Positions 33,913 through 42,434 of a DNA stretch of 64,000 nt are shown here, one piece after another. How positions within the stretch are numbered: the first letter of the stretch is position 1; every line of letters starts with the position of its first letter. The notes below the pieces were generated by a model. The model did not search any database. It saw nothing but the letters and a program-made list of their open reading frames with translations, and was not told the origin of the DNA. The position numbers were made by a program, and so were the translations under genes. Origin of the DNA: Propionispora vibrioides. Its GTDB lineage: Bacteria; Bacillota; Negativicutes; Propionisporales; Propionisporaceae. Location of the stretch: the NCBI RefSeq assembly GCF_900110485.1, contig NZ_FODY01000005.1:77093-141092 (forward strand), written 5' to 3'.

Positions 33913-34944
33913 TCAAACTAAATTATGTCCAATCATGTATTCCGCAATCTGCAGCGCGTTCAAAGCCGCGCCTTTGCGGATTTGATCGCCAACAACCCAG
34001 ATGTTCAATCCGTACGGTACCGATTTGTCTTCCCGGATGCGTCCTACGGCCACATCGTTCTTGCCGGAGGTAAGCAGCGGCATAGGATATACCATATCTG
34101 CCGGCGCATCCTCCACCACAACACCGGGGAAAGCGCTCAACAATTCCCGGGCCTCCTGGGCCGACAACGGCTCTGCCAGTTCCAGATTAATCGACTCGGA
34201 ATGACTGCGGAACACCGGGACCCGCACAGCCGTGGGCGAAATGCCGATGGTATGGTCACCCAGAATTTTGTGTGTCTCATGAACCATTTTCATCTCTTCC
34301 TTGGTATAATCGCCGTCAACGAACACATCAATCTGCGGCAACAGATTAAAAGCGATTTGGTAATGCTTCGGCAGGCTGGCGCCGGGCAGGATGTTGGCTT
34401 CGACCGGTGCCCGTTGGATATGGGCAACCACCTGATTTTCCAGTTCATCAATCGCTTCTTTCCCGGCACCGGAAACGGCCTGATAGGTCGATACCACGAC
34501 CCGTTTGATCTTCGCTTTGTCATAAATCGGCTTTAATGCCATCAGCATAATAATGGTAGAACAGTTCGGATTGGCGATAATGCCCTGATGTTCCTTGATC
34601 GCCTCAGGATTCACCTCGGGAATGACCAAGGGCACCTTCGGGTCCATGCGAAAGGCGCTGGAATTGTCGATGACGACGGCACCACGCTTTACAGCCTCGG
34701 GTGCCAGAGTCTTGCTCGCCGCACCGCCGGCAAACAAAGCAATCTGTACATTGTCAAATGATTCCGGTTTGGCTTCTTCCACAGTATAAGTTTTTCCCAT
34801 AAAGTCGATTTTTTTACCTGCCGAACGGGAGGAAGCCAACAGCTTCAATTCGGCAAACGGAAAATTACGCTCTTCAATCAGTTCCAGAAATTCCTTGCCT
34901 ACTGCGCCAGTAGCCCCGAGTATTGCAACATTATATTTTTTCAT
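33913..34944 (-). CDS. asd: aspartate-semialdehyde dehydrogenase
   Basis: A 343-residue NADPH enzyme reducing aspartyl phosphate to aspartate semialdehyde. It has a Rossmann start (VAILGATGAVGKEFL), the catalytic cysteine in NPNCSTI near 128 and the substrate residues in PVFRSHSES near 245. ATG 34944 (MKKYNVAIL) follows AAGGAG. Ten bases separate it from dapG. A family-A MITE lies between its start and dapB, so an L-box transcript from upstream must cross that element. Confidence 0.96.
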   Translation of the reverse strand: MKKYNVAILGATGAVGKEFLELIEERNFPFAELKLLASSRSAGKKIDFMGKTYTVEEAKPESFDNVQIALFAGGAASKTLAPEAVKRGAVVIDNSSAFRMDPKVPLVIPEVNPEAIKEHQGIIANPNCSTIIMLMALKPIYDKAKIKRVVVSTYQAVSGAGKEAIDELENQVVAHIQRAPVEANILPGASLPKHYQIAFNLLPQIDVFVDGDYTKEEMKMVHETHKILGDHTIGISPTAVRVPVFRSHSESINLELAEPLSAQEARELLSAFPGVVVEDAPADMVYPMPLLTSGKNDVAVGRIREDKSVPYGLNIWVVGDQIRKGAALNALQIAEYMIGHNLV

Positions 34945-34967
34945 TCCCAATCGCTCCTTTTCCTGTA

Positions 34968-35129
34968 GTGCGTGTCTTTAAACTATCCGAAACGCTCCCT
35001 GACAGCGCTTTTTGTGCCATACTTCGCTAAAATTTTTGGAAATAGGGGCCGCTATTCCTGCAAAATTTTATCTCGTCTGGCGCAAAAATCACTCGCCATG
35101 GATCATTCCGTTAGTTTGAAGACACGCCC
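34968..35129. repeat. MITE family A, copy 2 (162 bp)
   Basis: Terminal inverted repeats (left GTGCGTGTCTTTAAACTATC; right, minus strand, GGGCGTGTCTTCAAACTAAC) flanked on both sides by TA (34966-34967 and 35130-35131), a target duplication typical of IS630/mariner-mobilised MITEs. It lies between dapB and asd. Confidence 0.85.
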
Positions 35130-35159
35130 TAGCACCGTTCATACTCACCATATTATGCA

Positions 35160-35954
35160 TTAGTCCAAAATGTTCTCCAGGCCGCAAACCAGGCCCGTGA
35201 TAGTAAGTACCCGCTTGCAGGCAAGCACCACGCCGGGCATGAACGACTCACGGGAGATCGAATCATGACGGATGGTCAAAGTCTGCCCCAAGCCACCGAA
35301 AATAACCTCCTGGTGGGCGACATAGCCAGGCAGTCTGACGCTATGGATACGGATACCCTCCAGTTCACTGCCTCGGGCACCGGCCAGTTTTTCCTCTTCG
35401 TTCGGATGGCCCTGTTTTAAGAAACCCCGCTTTTCGGCAATCAACTGGGCCGTCCGCAGCGCCGTACCGGAGGGAGCATCCAGCTTCTGATCATGATGCA
35501 GCTCGATAATTTCCACATGAGGAAGATATTTTGCCGCGTCCTGCGCCATTTTCATCATCAATACAGCCCCGATGGCAAAGTTAGGCGCAATCAACGCGTT
35601 GACCTTTTTATCGCTGCATAACCGCCCTACTTCTGCCAAATCATCCGCTGATAAACCGGTTGTGCCCACAACAGGACTTACGCCACAAGTAATAGCTGTG
35701 CGAATGTTGGGCATCACTGCGGCGGGATTAGTAAAATCAACCATAACCTGCGGTTTGGTCTCGCTGATAACCGTCTGTAAATCCTTGCCTACCGTGACGC
35801 CGATCTTGCCTATACCGATCAGTTCGCCGGCATCGGCAAAGCTGGAGTTCACATCCATAGCACCGACCAGTTCCAATTCCTTGTCATTATATACAGCCTT
35901 CAACACTTCACGGCCCATTTTGCCGTATGCGCCGCACACCATTACTCTAATCAC
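35160..35954 (-). CDS. dapB: 4-hydroxy-tetrahydrodipicolinate reductase
   Basis: A 264-residue NAD(P)H enzyme acting after DapA. It has the nucleotide-binding start MVCGAYGKMGREV, the substrate loop with catalytic histidines and lysine in EIIELHHDQKLDAPSGTA near 150, and VVGTTGLS near 98. GTG 35954 follows TAGGAGGTGG. An L-box lysine riboswitch and terminator lie directly upstream. Confidence 0.97.
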   Translation of the reverse strand: MIRVMVCGAYGKMGREVLKAVYNDKELELVGAMDVNSSFADAGELIGIGKIGVTVGKDLQTVISETKPQVMVDFTNPAAVMPNIRTAITCGVSPVVGTTGLSADDLAEVGRLCSDKKVNALIAPNFAIGAVLMMKMAQDAAKYLPHVEIIELHHDQKLDAPSGTALRTAQLIAEKRGFLKQGHPNEEEKLAGARGSELEGIRIHSVRLPGYVAHQEVIFGGLGQTLTIRHDSISRESFMPGVVLACKRVLTITGLVCGLENILD

Positions 35955-35980
35955 AAAAGTCCACCTCCTAAAATAATAAA

Positions 35981-36015
35981 AGACAGCCGGTGAATGCTTA
36001 TCTCACCGGCTGTCT
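35981..36015 (-). terminator. L-box terminator
   Basis: AGACAGCCGGTGA / TCACCGGCTGTCT, 13 bp perfect, followed by TTTTATTATTTT. It is the expression platform of the lysine riboswitch before dapB. Confidence 0.85.
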
Positions 36016-36074
36016 TATTTGTGATTAGACAGCCAAAACCATGACATCAGGAAATATAACAAAAGAATATCCCC

Positions 36075-36262
36075 TGCCGTCGATTTGAGATAGCGCTCCA
36101 CCAAATACCACTTTGGTGACAGTCTTAAACCTATTCGATGTAAGACCAGTATACAAGGCTTGGCCGCCTTGCTATACTTCGGCAAACAACCCTTTCCTTT
36201 CAGATCATCGACACCACTCTAGCTGAAAGTACTCATCTTGTTCGCACCTCTACTCCACCCCG
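36075..36262 (-). ncRNA. lysine riboswitch (L-box)
   Basis: On the minus strand AGAGGTGCGAACAAGATGAGTA (short pieces: AGAGGTGCG, GATGAGTA), AAGGGTTGTTTGCCGAAG, TGGTCTTAC, GACTGTCACC and GTGGAGCGCTATCTC occur in the order of the L-box aptamer. A terminator follows 60 bases downstream, then dapB. Lysine binding should favour termination and shut the pathway down. Confidence 0.92.
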
Positions 36263-36292
36263 CGCAGGATGAGGTCTATTTATTTTACGTAC

Positions 36293-36322
36293 ATTGTATA
36301 CTAAGCGTTCCATCAGTGTCAA
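36293..36322 (-). promoter_or_regulatory. promoter of the L-box/dapB transcript
   Basis: TTGACA (36317-36322), 18-bp spacer, TACAAT (36293-36298). Confidence 0.75.
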
Positions 36323-36354
36323 TCTTTTTGCGAAAAAAATCACCGACCGCCGCT

Positions 36355-36391
36355 TAACTCGCCTTTACTCCTACGGAGTAAAGGCGAGTTA
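36355..36391 (-). terminator. 17-bp perfect hairpin after YflT-like gene
   Basis: TAACTCGCCTTTACTCC pairs perfectly with its complement around TAC. No U-tract follows, so it may stabilise the message rather than terminate. Confidence 0.6.
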
Positions 36392-36431
36392 ACCGCTGGA
36401 ACCGTTTAGTCAGTTCCAGATTTTACAATCA

Positions 36432-37145
36432 CTATTTGGTATTGTGACTTTCCACTTCACTGGCCCCGTTTTGCCGCAATACCTGTGCGGCGGCATTTAC
36501 CTTGGCAGCGTCGGCGCGGATAACGGCCAGCGTATTGCCCTGGGCCACACTTTCCTCATACCGGTGACTAGCCTCAGCCGGAATGCCCCAATCAATCAGG
36601 CCGCCGGCAATACCGCCAGCCACAACACCACTGATGGCTGCCGCAATCGGACCGGCGGCGATGACCGGACCAATCCCCGGAATAGCCATAGCCCCGGCAC
36701 CCAGTAGCAGACCGCCAATACCGCCAATGGTGCCGCCCGTCAAAGCACCGTCGGTAATATCATCGTTATAATATTCGGTTTTGCCTTCTCCTTCCTGCTT
36801 TTTGCTGACCAGATTGATCTCTTCAGTGGTAAAACCCTGTTGACGCAATTGCTGAGCAGCCTGCTCGGCGCTACTGCGTGACTTAAATACCCCAACGACA
36901 CTTTTCGTTCCTTTACCGGCAGCTTGCGAAGACTGGGTGCTGTTTGACGCACCGGCATTCTGACTGCTGCTTGAGGTAGCTGTTTGATTCTGTGAGGCAT
37001 TTTGTGCCTGCATGCCGTTTGTTGCCTGTCCCTGCGCACCGGCGGCGTTCTGGCCGCTGCCTGAGGAAGCGCCGGCGTAACTGTTAACGACTGCACTGTT
37101 GGCAGTTTGTTGCGTAGAAGACTGGTTGCTTCCGGAATTGTTCAT
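36432..37145 (-). CDS. YflT-domain general stress-like protein
   Basis: A 237-residue protein. The first 80 residues are low-complexity Gln/Ser/Asn/Ala. A general stress protein 17M-like domain follows at about 80-125 (VVGVFKSRSSAEQAAQQLRQQGF, EINLVSKK). Then comes a glycine-rich hydrophobic stretch (about 140-190) able to span the membrane, and a C-terminal repeat of the stress fold (TLAVIRADAAKVNAAAQVL). ATG 37145 follows AGGAGGT. Probably an envelope stress protein; function inferred from family. Confidence 0.75.
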   Translation of the reverse strand: MNNSGSNQSSTQQTANSAVVNSYAGASSGSGQNAAGAQGQATNGMQAQNASQNQTATSSSSQNAGASNSTQSSQAAGKGTKSVVGVFKSRSSAEQAAQQLRQQGFTTEEINLVSKKQEGEGKTEYYNDDITDGALTGGTIGGIGGLLLGAGAMAIPGIGPVIAAGPIAAAISGVVAGGIAGGLIDWGIPAEASHRYEESVAQGNTLAVIRADAAKVNAAAQVLRQNGASEVESHNTK

Positions 37146-37223
37146 AAACAGACCTCCTAACATTGAAGTATGAATTGGACAAAATCCAATTCTACCATGT
37201 TAGTTTGTCCATTCCGCCGCTTA

Positions 37224-37511
37224 CTATGTATTGCCGGCTCGACGAAACATGCGGGAATTCGATACTTCTCCCGCCTGCTGCAACTCAATGATTATGACAT
37301 CGTCGCCAATTTTTTTAACACTGTCCCAGGGAATGGCGGAAACCTTCGTATCACTTAAAAAATGCAAAAAGCTCTGACTCACCGGCAGAATCATGGAGTC
37401 AATCTCTCCGGTCCTGGCATCAAACGTAAGCTCACACTCGTTAATGACTCCCAGCCGCGCTCCGTCACCGATATTGATGACTTCTTTTCCCGATAATTCA
37501 CTTAACCTCAT
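37224..37511 (-). CDS. YlmC/YmxH-family PRC-barrel protein
   Basis: A 95-residue protein that is one PRC-barrel: MRLSELSGKEVINIGDGARLG, an acidic strand, then IPWDSVKKIGDDVIII. Sporulation-associated homologues lie near mlpA and pnp (Bacillus ymxH), as here. ATG 37511 is preferred to GTG 37523, which abuts the ribosome binding site. Function unknown. Confidence 0.85.
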   Translation of the reverse strand: MRLSELSGKEVINIGDGARLGVINECELTFDARTGEIDSMILPVSQSFLHFLSDTKVSAIPWDSVKKIGDDVIIIELQQAGEVSNSRMFRRAGNT

Positions 37512-37525
37512 ATTTTCTTTCACTC

Positions 37526-37837
37526 CTAATTCTTGTTAAAAAGGCGCATAACCAGGGGCTGCACGATGGCCAGGCCGATGGCCAGACAAGGCAGCGGGTC
37601 CATAGCAACGCCCAGCAACAGGATCTTTTCCGGAACATCAATCTTTAAAAACGAAAGCAACATAATGAGCGACAGATAAATGCCGCCAGCCGCCGCCAGC
37701 AGCTCCTGCACAGCCAGCGACAAAGGGGATGCCTTGGGTTCCACCTTGCCGGCCTGCTGCCGCAGCCAGCACATGCGCAGCCAGATGGATACAGGCAGCA
37801 TAAGCGCCAGTGTAAAGAAAATAAGCAAGCTAATCAA
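37526..37837 (-). CDS. small membrane protein, unknown
   Basis: A 103-residue protein with three hydrophobic helices (about 2-22, 43-65 and 75-97) and a basic loop after the first. I do not recognise it. It lies 14 bp upstream of the PRC-barrel gene, so they are probably co-transcribed. Confidence 0.65.
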   Translation of the reverse strand: MISLLIFFTLALMLPVSIWLRMCWLRQQAGKVEPKASPLSLAVQELLAAAGGIYLSLIMLLSFLKIDVPEKILLLGVAMDPLPCLAIGLAIVQPLVMRLFNKN

Positions 37838-37905
37838 CCCCGCACCTCCACTGCCAGTGTCCTTACATCGTATGGCGGAGCATAAAAAAATATGTATAGA
37901 AAAAG

Positions 37906-37944
37906 GGCTGTCGCCAAATGATTTGTTTATTTATAACAGCCTGT
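37906..37944 (-). terminator. weak hairpin
   Basis: GGCTGT / ACAGCC arms followed by CTTTTTCT on the minus strand, with a long AT-rich loop. Possibly a second terminator after dut. Confidence 0.4.
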
Positions 37945-38024
37945 ATATGTGAAAAAATAACTTATCGTTCTTTTGGCATTGCCCCAAAAGAACCAAAAGG
38001 GCTAGGCCTGTCCTCCAACATACT

Positions 38025-38107
38025 TGAAAAATTGCCGGCTTACTAAAATCCATAAACTCGCTTCGCTCAAACAAATGGATTTCTTAACGTAAGCCGGCAA
38101 TTTTTCA
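38025..38107. repeat. long interspersed palindrome (ERSEF type)
   Basis: Nineteen-bp perfect arms (TGAAAAATTGCCGGCTTAC and complement) enclose a centre with GCTTCGCTC and a second pair AAATCCAT / ATGGATTT. Read on the minus strand the centre gives Leu-Phe-Glu-Arg-Ser-Glu-Phe, a peptide that recurs in spurious short ORFs from such repeats. Flanks carry further related pieces (GGCCTGTCC / GGCCGAACAGG). Confidence 0.65.
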
Positions 38108-38156
38108 TCCTGCGGAACGTATGTTTCCGGAAAAGGCCGAACAGGAAACCAAAACA

Positions 38157-38182
38157 GGCTGTTGCTTTTGAACGCAACAGCC
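38157..38182 (-). terminator. terminator of second dut
   Basis: GGCTGTTGC / GCAACAGCC, 9 bp perfect, followed by TGTTTTGGTTT on the minus strand. Confidence 0.7.
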
Positions 38183-38198
38183 CCTTTCACAATGAACC

Positions 38199-38648
38199 CT
38201 ACCGGCCCGTGCTGCCGAAGCCGCCGGCACGCTGGCCGGCCGGCTCCGTATCATGATCTGCCGTTAAGTATTTATAAAAAATCCCCTGGGCAATCCGTTC
38301 GCCCCGCTCAATCCGTACCGGACTGTCACTGTCGTTGCGCACGGCAATGAAAATGTGCCCCTCGTTATCAGGGTTGTTATAATAATCGGCATCAATAATG
38401 CCCTGACTATTGGCCAGGCTCACGCCCCGTTTGATCGCCAAACTTGAACGGATGTGAATACCCAAAAATTCATCAGTTTCCATATAGGCTTTCAAACCTG
38501 TCGGGATGAGCGCCAGTTTGCCAGGCGGCAGCTCCTCCGCTACAGCCGCCGCCAGATCATAGCCGGCACTGCAGGCCGTTTTTCGCTCCGGTAAAGCAAT
38601 ACCGGAACGTTCATATGCCGAAACCAATTCAAATCCCCGCTGTCTCAT
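38199..38648 (-). CDS. dut: dUTP diphosphatase (chromosomal, YncF-like)
   Basis: A 149-residue trimeric dUTPase. Motifs are AGYDLAA near 28, HIRSSLAIKRGV near 63, GIIDADYYNNPDNEGHI near 82, RGERIAQGIF near 112 and the C-terminal RAGGFGSTG. The DYYNNPDNEG form of motif III is that of Bacillus YncF/YosS-type enzymes. ATG 38648 is chosen because AGGAG lies eight bases upstream and earlier starts overlap the M16 peptidase. Probably the housekeeping enzyme; co-transcribed with the M16 gene. Confidence 0.93.
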   Translation of the reverse strand: MRQRGFELVSAYERSGIALPERKTACSAGYDLAAAVAEELPPGKLALIPTGLKAYMETDEFLGIHIRSSLAIKRGVSLANSQGIIDADYYNNPDNEGHIFIAVRNDSDSPVRIERGERIAQGIFYKYLTADHDTEPAGQRAGGFGSTGR

Positions 38649-38686
38649 CACTTTTCTCCTAATCGTCAGCTTTTCGATTGTCAGCT

Positions 38687-39925
38687 TTATGACCAGATTG
38701 ACTCGTCCACAGGTCCCAGTGCCGTAAAACACATTCGCTGTGGATCAAACAAATCGGCCGCAATTCGTCTGATATCGTCCAGCGTCACCCGCTCAATTTT
38801 GGCCACTACCTCGTCCAGCGTGATATAGCGTCCCAGACTGATTTCCAGCTTACCGAGCCGTGACATTCTGCTGCTCGAACTTTCCAGCCCCAATAGCAGG
38901 CTTCCCTTTAATTGCTCCTTGGTTTTAGCCAACGTTTTTTCATCGATCCCTTGCTCCCTTAAATCGGCTACATTTTGCAGGATCAATTCAAGAACCTGAG
39001 CAAGATTGCCCGGCCTGGTTCCGGCATAGACGGAAAATAAGCCGGCATCACTGTAATTGGTCTGATAGGAATAGACCGAATAGGCCAGTCCACGTTCTTC
39101 ACGAATGGCCTGAAACAGCCGGGAACTGATCCCGCCGCCTAAAATATTATTTAAGATGTGAATGCCGTACACATCGGGCGTCCCCTGTGGCACACCCGGC
39201 ATACCTATACACAAATGCACCTGCTCGGTATCCTTACTATACACGCTATATCCGGGCTGCAGTTCCGGCGGCATTACAGCCGCCTGACCCTTGCGTCCGG
39301 CTAGTTTGCCAAAATACCGTTCCGTTAATTGCAGCAATTTCCCGTGCTCAAGATTGCCTGCCGCCGCGATGACAAAGTTGTCCGGTGTATAAAACCGGCC
39401 ATAATATTCCCGCACCATCGCCTGGTCAAACTTCTTGATAGAGGCGGCAGAGCCCAGAATATTGCTGCCCAGTTGATGGCCGGGCCAGATTTTTTCCAAA
39501 TGAATATCATGAACCAGTTCATCGGGCGAGTCCTCATACATATTCACTTCTTCCAGAACGACTTCCCGCTCGCGGTTGATATCTTCTTCGTCAAATTTGG
39601 AAGCCAACAGCATATCGCTAAGAATGGAAATCGCCAATTCCAAATGAGTATCCAGCACTTTAATATAGTAACAGGTGTGTTCCTTGGCCGTAAAGGCATT
39701 TAACTGCCCGCCAATGGCATCGACTTCTTCCGCGATGTCTTTGGCGCTACGGTTGGCCGTTCCCTTAAACATCAAATGCTCAATAAAATGAGAAATACCG
39801 TGATTATGCTCCGTTTCAGAACGTGAACCAGTACCCACCCACACCCCTAGCGTCACCGACTTGACATAGGGAATGGCTTCGGAAACAACCCTGACTCCAT
39901 TCGGTAAAGTAGATTTACAATACAT
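38687..39925 (-). CDS. M16-family zinc peptidase (MlpA/YmxG-like)
   Basis: A 412-residue peptidase. The inverted zinc motif HFIEH lies at about 46-50 with the third ligand glutamate about 75 residues on (VVLEEVNMYEDSPDE). The C-terminal homologous half carries GGGISSRLFQAIREERGLAYSVYS, which closes the clamshell. It is related to mitochondrial processing peptidase beta and Bacillus MlpA, whose gene also follows pnp and ylxY. Target unknown. Confidence 0.93.
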   Translation of the reverse strand: MYCKSTLPNGVRVVSEAIPYVKSVTLGVWVGTGSRSETEHNHGISHFIEHLMFKGTANRSAKDIAEEVDAIGGQLNAFTAKEHTCYYIKVLDTHLELAISILSDMLLASKFDEEDINREREVVLEEVNMYEDSPDELVHDIHLEKIWPGHQLGSNILGSAASIKKFDQAMVREYYGRFYTPDNFVIAAAGNLEHGKLLQLTERYFGKLAGRKGQAAVMPPELQPGYSVYSKDTEQVHLCIGMPGVPQGTPDVYGIHILNNILGGGISSRLFQAIREERGLAYSVYSYQTNYSDAGLFSVYAGTRPGNLAQVLELILQNVADLREQGIDEKTLAKTKEQLKGSLLLGLESSSSRMSRLGKLEISLGRYITLDEVVAKIERVTLDDIRRIAADLFDPQRMCFTALGPVDESIWS

Positions 39926-40099
39926 AAAAAACTCCTTTTTATTTTAAATGGACAAAAACATATGACAAAGATTTAACTTAGTTAATTTCGTGTAAACTTC
40001 CTATTTTCCTGCTGGGAACTATTTATTATATTATTGCCCGGCACCGCCGGGTGCGCGAAGCCCTGTCGCAGCAAGCCCGTTATCAATTTCCAAGAAAAG

Positions 40100-40136
40100 G
40101 AGAAGACAGAGATGCGCTACACATCCCTGTCTTCTC
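40100..40136 (-). terminator. terminator of amidase gene
   Basis: GAGAAGACAGAGATG / CATCCCTGTCTTCTC (one mismatch), then CTTTTCTTG on the minus strand. Confidence 0.75.
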
Positions 40137-40147
40137 GCTGCAGCCGA

Positions 40148-41038
40148 CTACCGGTTGTCAAAATAAGCCGCAATGCCATTAAAGACGCCTTGGGCTACTT
40201 TACCCCGGTAGGCATCGTTTTTCAGTTGAACCGATTCCTGCTCATTCGTTACGAAGCCCATTTCCACCAATACCCCCGGCATCGTGGTATTGCGCAACAC
40301 ATAAAAGGTTGCCGGGGAAATTCCTTTATCAACAGCCCCAGTCGTTTTGATCAGCGCTGTTTGTACCGCACGGGCCAAATCCGGTGATTTGTTGCCGTGG
40401 TAAAAAGTCATGGCGCCGGCGATATTGGAGTCCGGATTGGAATTGGAATGGATGCTGACAAAGATATCGGCCTTTTGTTGCTCAGCCATCGCTACCCTTG
40501 CCTCCAGTTCCTCACTCAGCGAACTACCCTCTGGCGCAACCGTCCGGTCGGTGTCACGGGTCATAATGACCTTGGCACCGGCTTGTACCAGTTTATCACG
40601 CAGCTTTAACCCGACTGCCAGGTTGTTGTCCGACTCACGGTCATTATTGGCAACCGCGCCGGGATTGCTGCCGCCGTGACCAGGGTCCACCACGATCACC
40701 TTGCCACGCAGCGACGCTGTGCTGCCTACACCGCCGGCCGAGTCACCGGGCGTGCTTGGCAACGGGATTACATTAACCGGCGAAGAAGTACCGCTACTGC
40801 TTTTTCCGCCGCCAAAAATATTAAAAATCGGTCCTAGCACTTTGTCAAACAAAAAGCCGAATACTTGCTCAAAAAAACCGGAGCCGCCACTGCCCGAGTC
40901 CTTGCTGGCAACCGTGGAGGAAGCCAGCGTGCCAAGCACCGAATCGGTACTTGCCGCATGAGCGGCCGAAAGTGGCAGCAGGAAAGTACACATCATTAGA
41001 AACAGCATTCCCCATGCCAGTAGTTTTGTATTATACAC
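40148..41038 (-). CDS. N-acetylmuramoyl-L-alanine amidase (Amidase_3)
   Basis: A 296-residue exported amidase that cuts the bond between muramic acid and the stem peptide. Signal peptide about 1-28 (ending AAHAA). A Ser/Gly-rich linker of about 85 residues is followed by the catalytic domain: VDPGHGGSNPGA near 118 (zinc His), a zinc Glu in RESDNNLAV near 133, FVSIHSNS near 194 (His) and VLVEMGFVTN near 256 (catalytic Glu). The zinc set is complete. It is co-transcribed with the GH18 gene, a pairing suited to spore cortex or wall turnover. Confidence 0.92.
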   Translation of the reverse strand: MYNTKLLAWGMLFLMMCTFLLPLSAAHAASTDSVLGTLASSTVASKDSGSGGSGFFEQVFGFLFDKVLGPIFNIFGGGKSSSGTSSPVNVIPLPSTPGDSAGGVGSTASLRGKVIVVDPGHGGSNPGAVANNDRESDNNLAVGLKLRDKLVQAGAKVIMTRDTDRTVAPEGSSLSEELEARVAMAEQQKADIFVSIHSNSNPDSNIAGAMTFYHGNKSPDLARAVQTALIKTTGAVDKGISPATFYVLRNTTMPGVLVEMGFVTNEQESVQLKNDAYRGKVAQGVFNGIAAYFDNR

Positions 41039-41062
41039 TGGTTACCTCCTTGTTGCGTATTG

Positions 41063-42280
41063 TCATTTCTTAAAACCATGTTCTTTAAAGACCTGCCAAT
41101 AGCCGGGATCTTCCTCGCCAAGCTTCCACAAAGCGGCGCCGGCGATGTCGTATTTGTTGACTAAATCCAGCTTGTACGACAAGCTTTTGCTATTTTCAAA
41201 CCAAACCTGATGAGACGTACCGTCGGCTGCCGTATAGTCAAAATGCGGTGCTTTGGCTTTATCGTCCCAGACAATGTCGGCGTTGTATTTTTCGGCCAAT
41301 GCCATGGCCGGCGCATATTCAATACTTTCCACGCCTTTAGACGACCAGTCGTAGCCATAGCCGGGAACACACAGGTACAATTTATTCTTCGGAATATACT
41401 GCAAGGCGTATTGCAGGCTCTTTTCCACCCAGCCGATATCGGCAATTGGCCCAGCGCCACTCCATACGCCATGATTGTCATAGGTCATAATCATGATCTT
41501 GTCGGCATATTGGGCCAACGCAGCATAATCATAGGCGGCGGCCACATCGTTATCCTCATTCTGTTTCGGGAAAACGTCGATGGAAACAACATAGCCCTGC
41601 GGATGCAGACGATTATATAGTTCCTTCATAAACGCCGACAGATTGTCCCTGTCCTGGGCTGGAACCATTTCAAAATCAACATTGATGCCATCCAGGCCAT
41701 ACTGTTTTATATATGCCTCCATACTGTCAATGGACTTGGTTCGCAAAGCCGGGTTAGCCAGTATGGTATGAATCGGAATCTCGGACTTTTCCTGCTTGGC
41801 ATTATTCACAAGCAGTAACGTGGGAATGTTGTTCTGTTTGGCAAACTTTACAACGGAGGCATGGTCATTGCCACCGCGATCCTTCACTGTGCCATTGCTT
41901 TGCAAAGTTGCCCAAAAAGGAGCAATGGTGTTTATTGTGTCGGTATGCTGCGACATCGCCTTGAAAGAAGACGTGTCGGTATCCCACCACTCGGCGTAAA
42001 AGCCGACAAGGTCTTTGGCGCTTTTACCGCCCAGACCTGTAGCGGGTGGATTATTACTCTTCGTTCCGTTGGAAAGATCGTTGGACGACCCCAGCAATTT
42101 GCCCAACAGCAAACCCAGGATAATGTCAAGAAGCCCGCCACCGGAAGATGAGCCCGCCGCAGTGGTCTGTGCCAACAAAGGATTGGCTGCAGCGGAGGCA
42201 GTCGGTGCCAGGGGCATAAAGATGGTTGTAGCCATCAAAAAAAGCACCATCCAGGTGATCTGCAATTTGTAGTATTTCAT
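41063..42280 (-). CDS. exported GH18-family glycoside hydrolase
   Basis: A 405-residue exported protein. Signal peptide about 1-31; Gly/Ser/Leu-rich segment to about 80; then a GH18 barrel. The catalytic motif is GLDGINVDFEMV near 200 (DxxDxE with the acid glutamate), with KIMIMTYDNHGVWSGAG near 263 and the terminal AALWKLGEEDPGYW. Homologues such as YaaH/SleL hydrolyse N-acetylglucosaminyl bonds of spore peptidoglycan. No LysM domain is present, unlike YaaH. It overlaps no neighbour and lies 24 bp upstream of the amidase gene. Confidence 0.9.
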   Translation of the reverse strand: MKYYKLQITWMVLFLMATTIFMPLAPTASAAANPLLAQTTAAGSSSGGGLLDIILGLLLGKLLGSSNDLSNGTKSNNPPATGLGGKSAKDLVGFYAEWWDTDTSSFKAMSQHTDTINTIAPFWATLQSNGTVKDRGGNDHASVVKFAKQNNIPTLLLVNNAKQEKSEIPIHTILANPALRTKSIDSMEAYIKQYGLDGINVDFEMVPAQDRDNLSAFMKELYNRLHPQGYVVSIDVFPKQNEDNDVAAAYDYAALAQYADKIMIMTYDNHGVWSGAGPIADIGWVEKSLQYALQYIPKNKLYLCVPGYGYDWSSKGVESIEYAPAMALAEKYNADIVWDDKAKAPHFDYTAADGTSHQVWFENSKSLSYKLDLVNKYDIAGAALWKLGEEDPGYWQVFKEHGFKK

Positions 42281-42407
42281 ATATCAACCTCCATTCCAGA
42301 CAAGCCTACCGCACTAACCTCATCAGGCAGAACGGCACACGACTATCAATAACCCATAGTCGTTATGTAAACATAATAGCATGGAACAGCTTATATATCA
42401 ATAAAAA

Positions 42408-42431
42408 AAACAGGCAGTTTTATGCCTGTTT
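42408..42431 (-). terminator. terminator of ylxY-like gene
   Basis: AAACAGGCA / TGCCTGTTT, 9 bp perfect, then TTTTTATTG on the minus strand. Confidence 0.8.
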
Positions 42432-42434
42432 CTG

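Noticed and set aside
36000-36300. Possible T-box leader before dapB
   Set aside because: No T-box sequence or specifier loop; the conserved pieces match the lysine riboswitch instead.
38002-38190. 62-codon frame containing the interspersed palindrome
   Set aside because: It is the typical false ORF produced by ERSEF-type palindromes; no start signal and no family.
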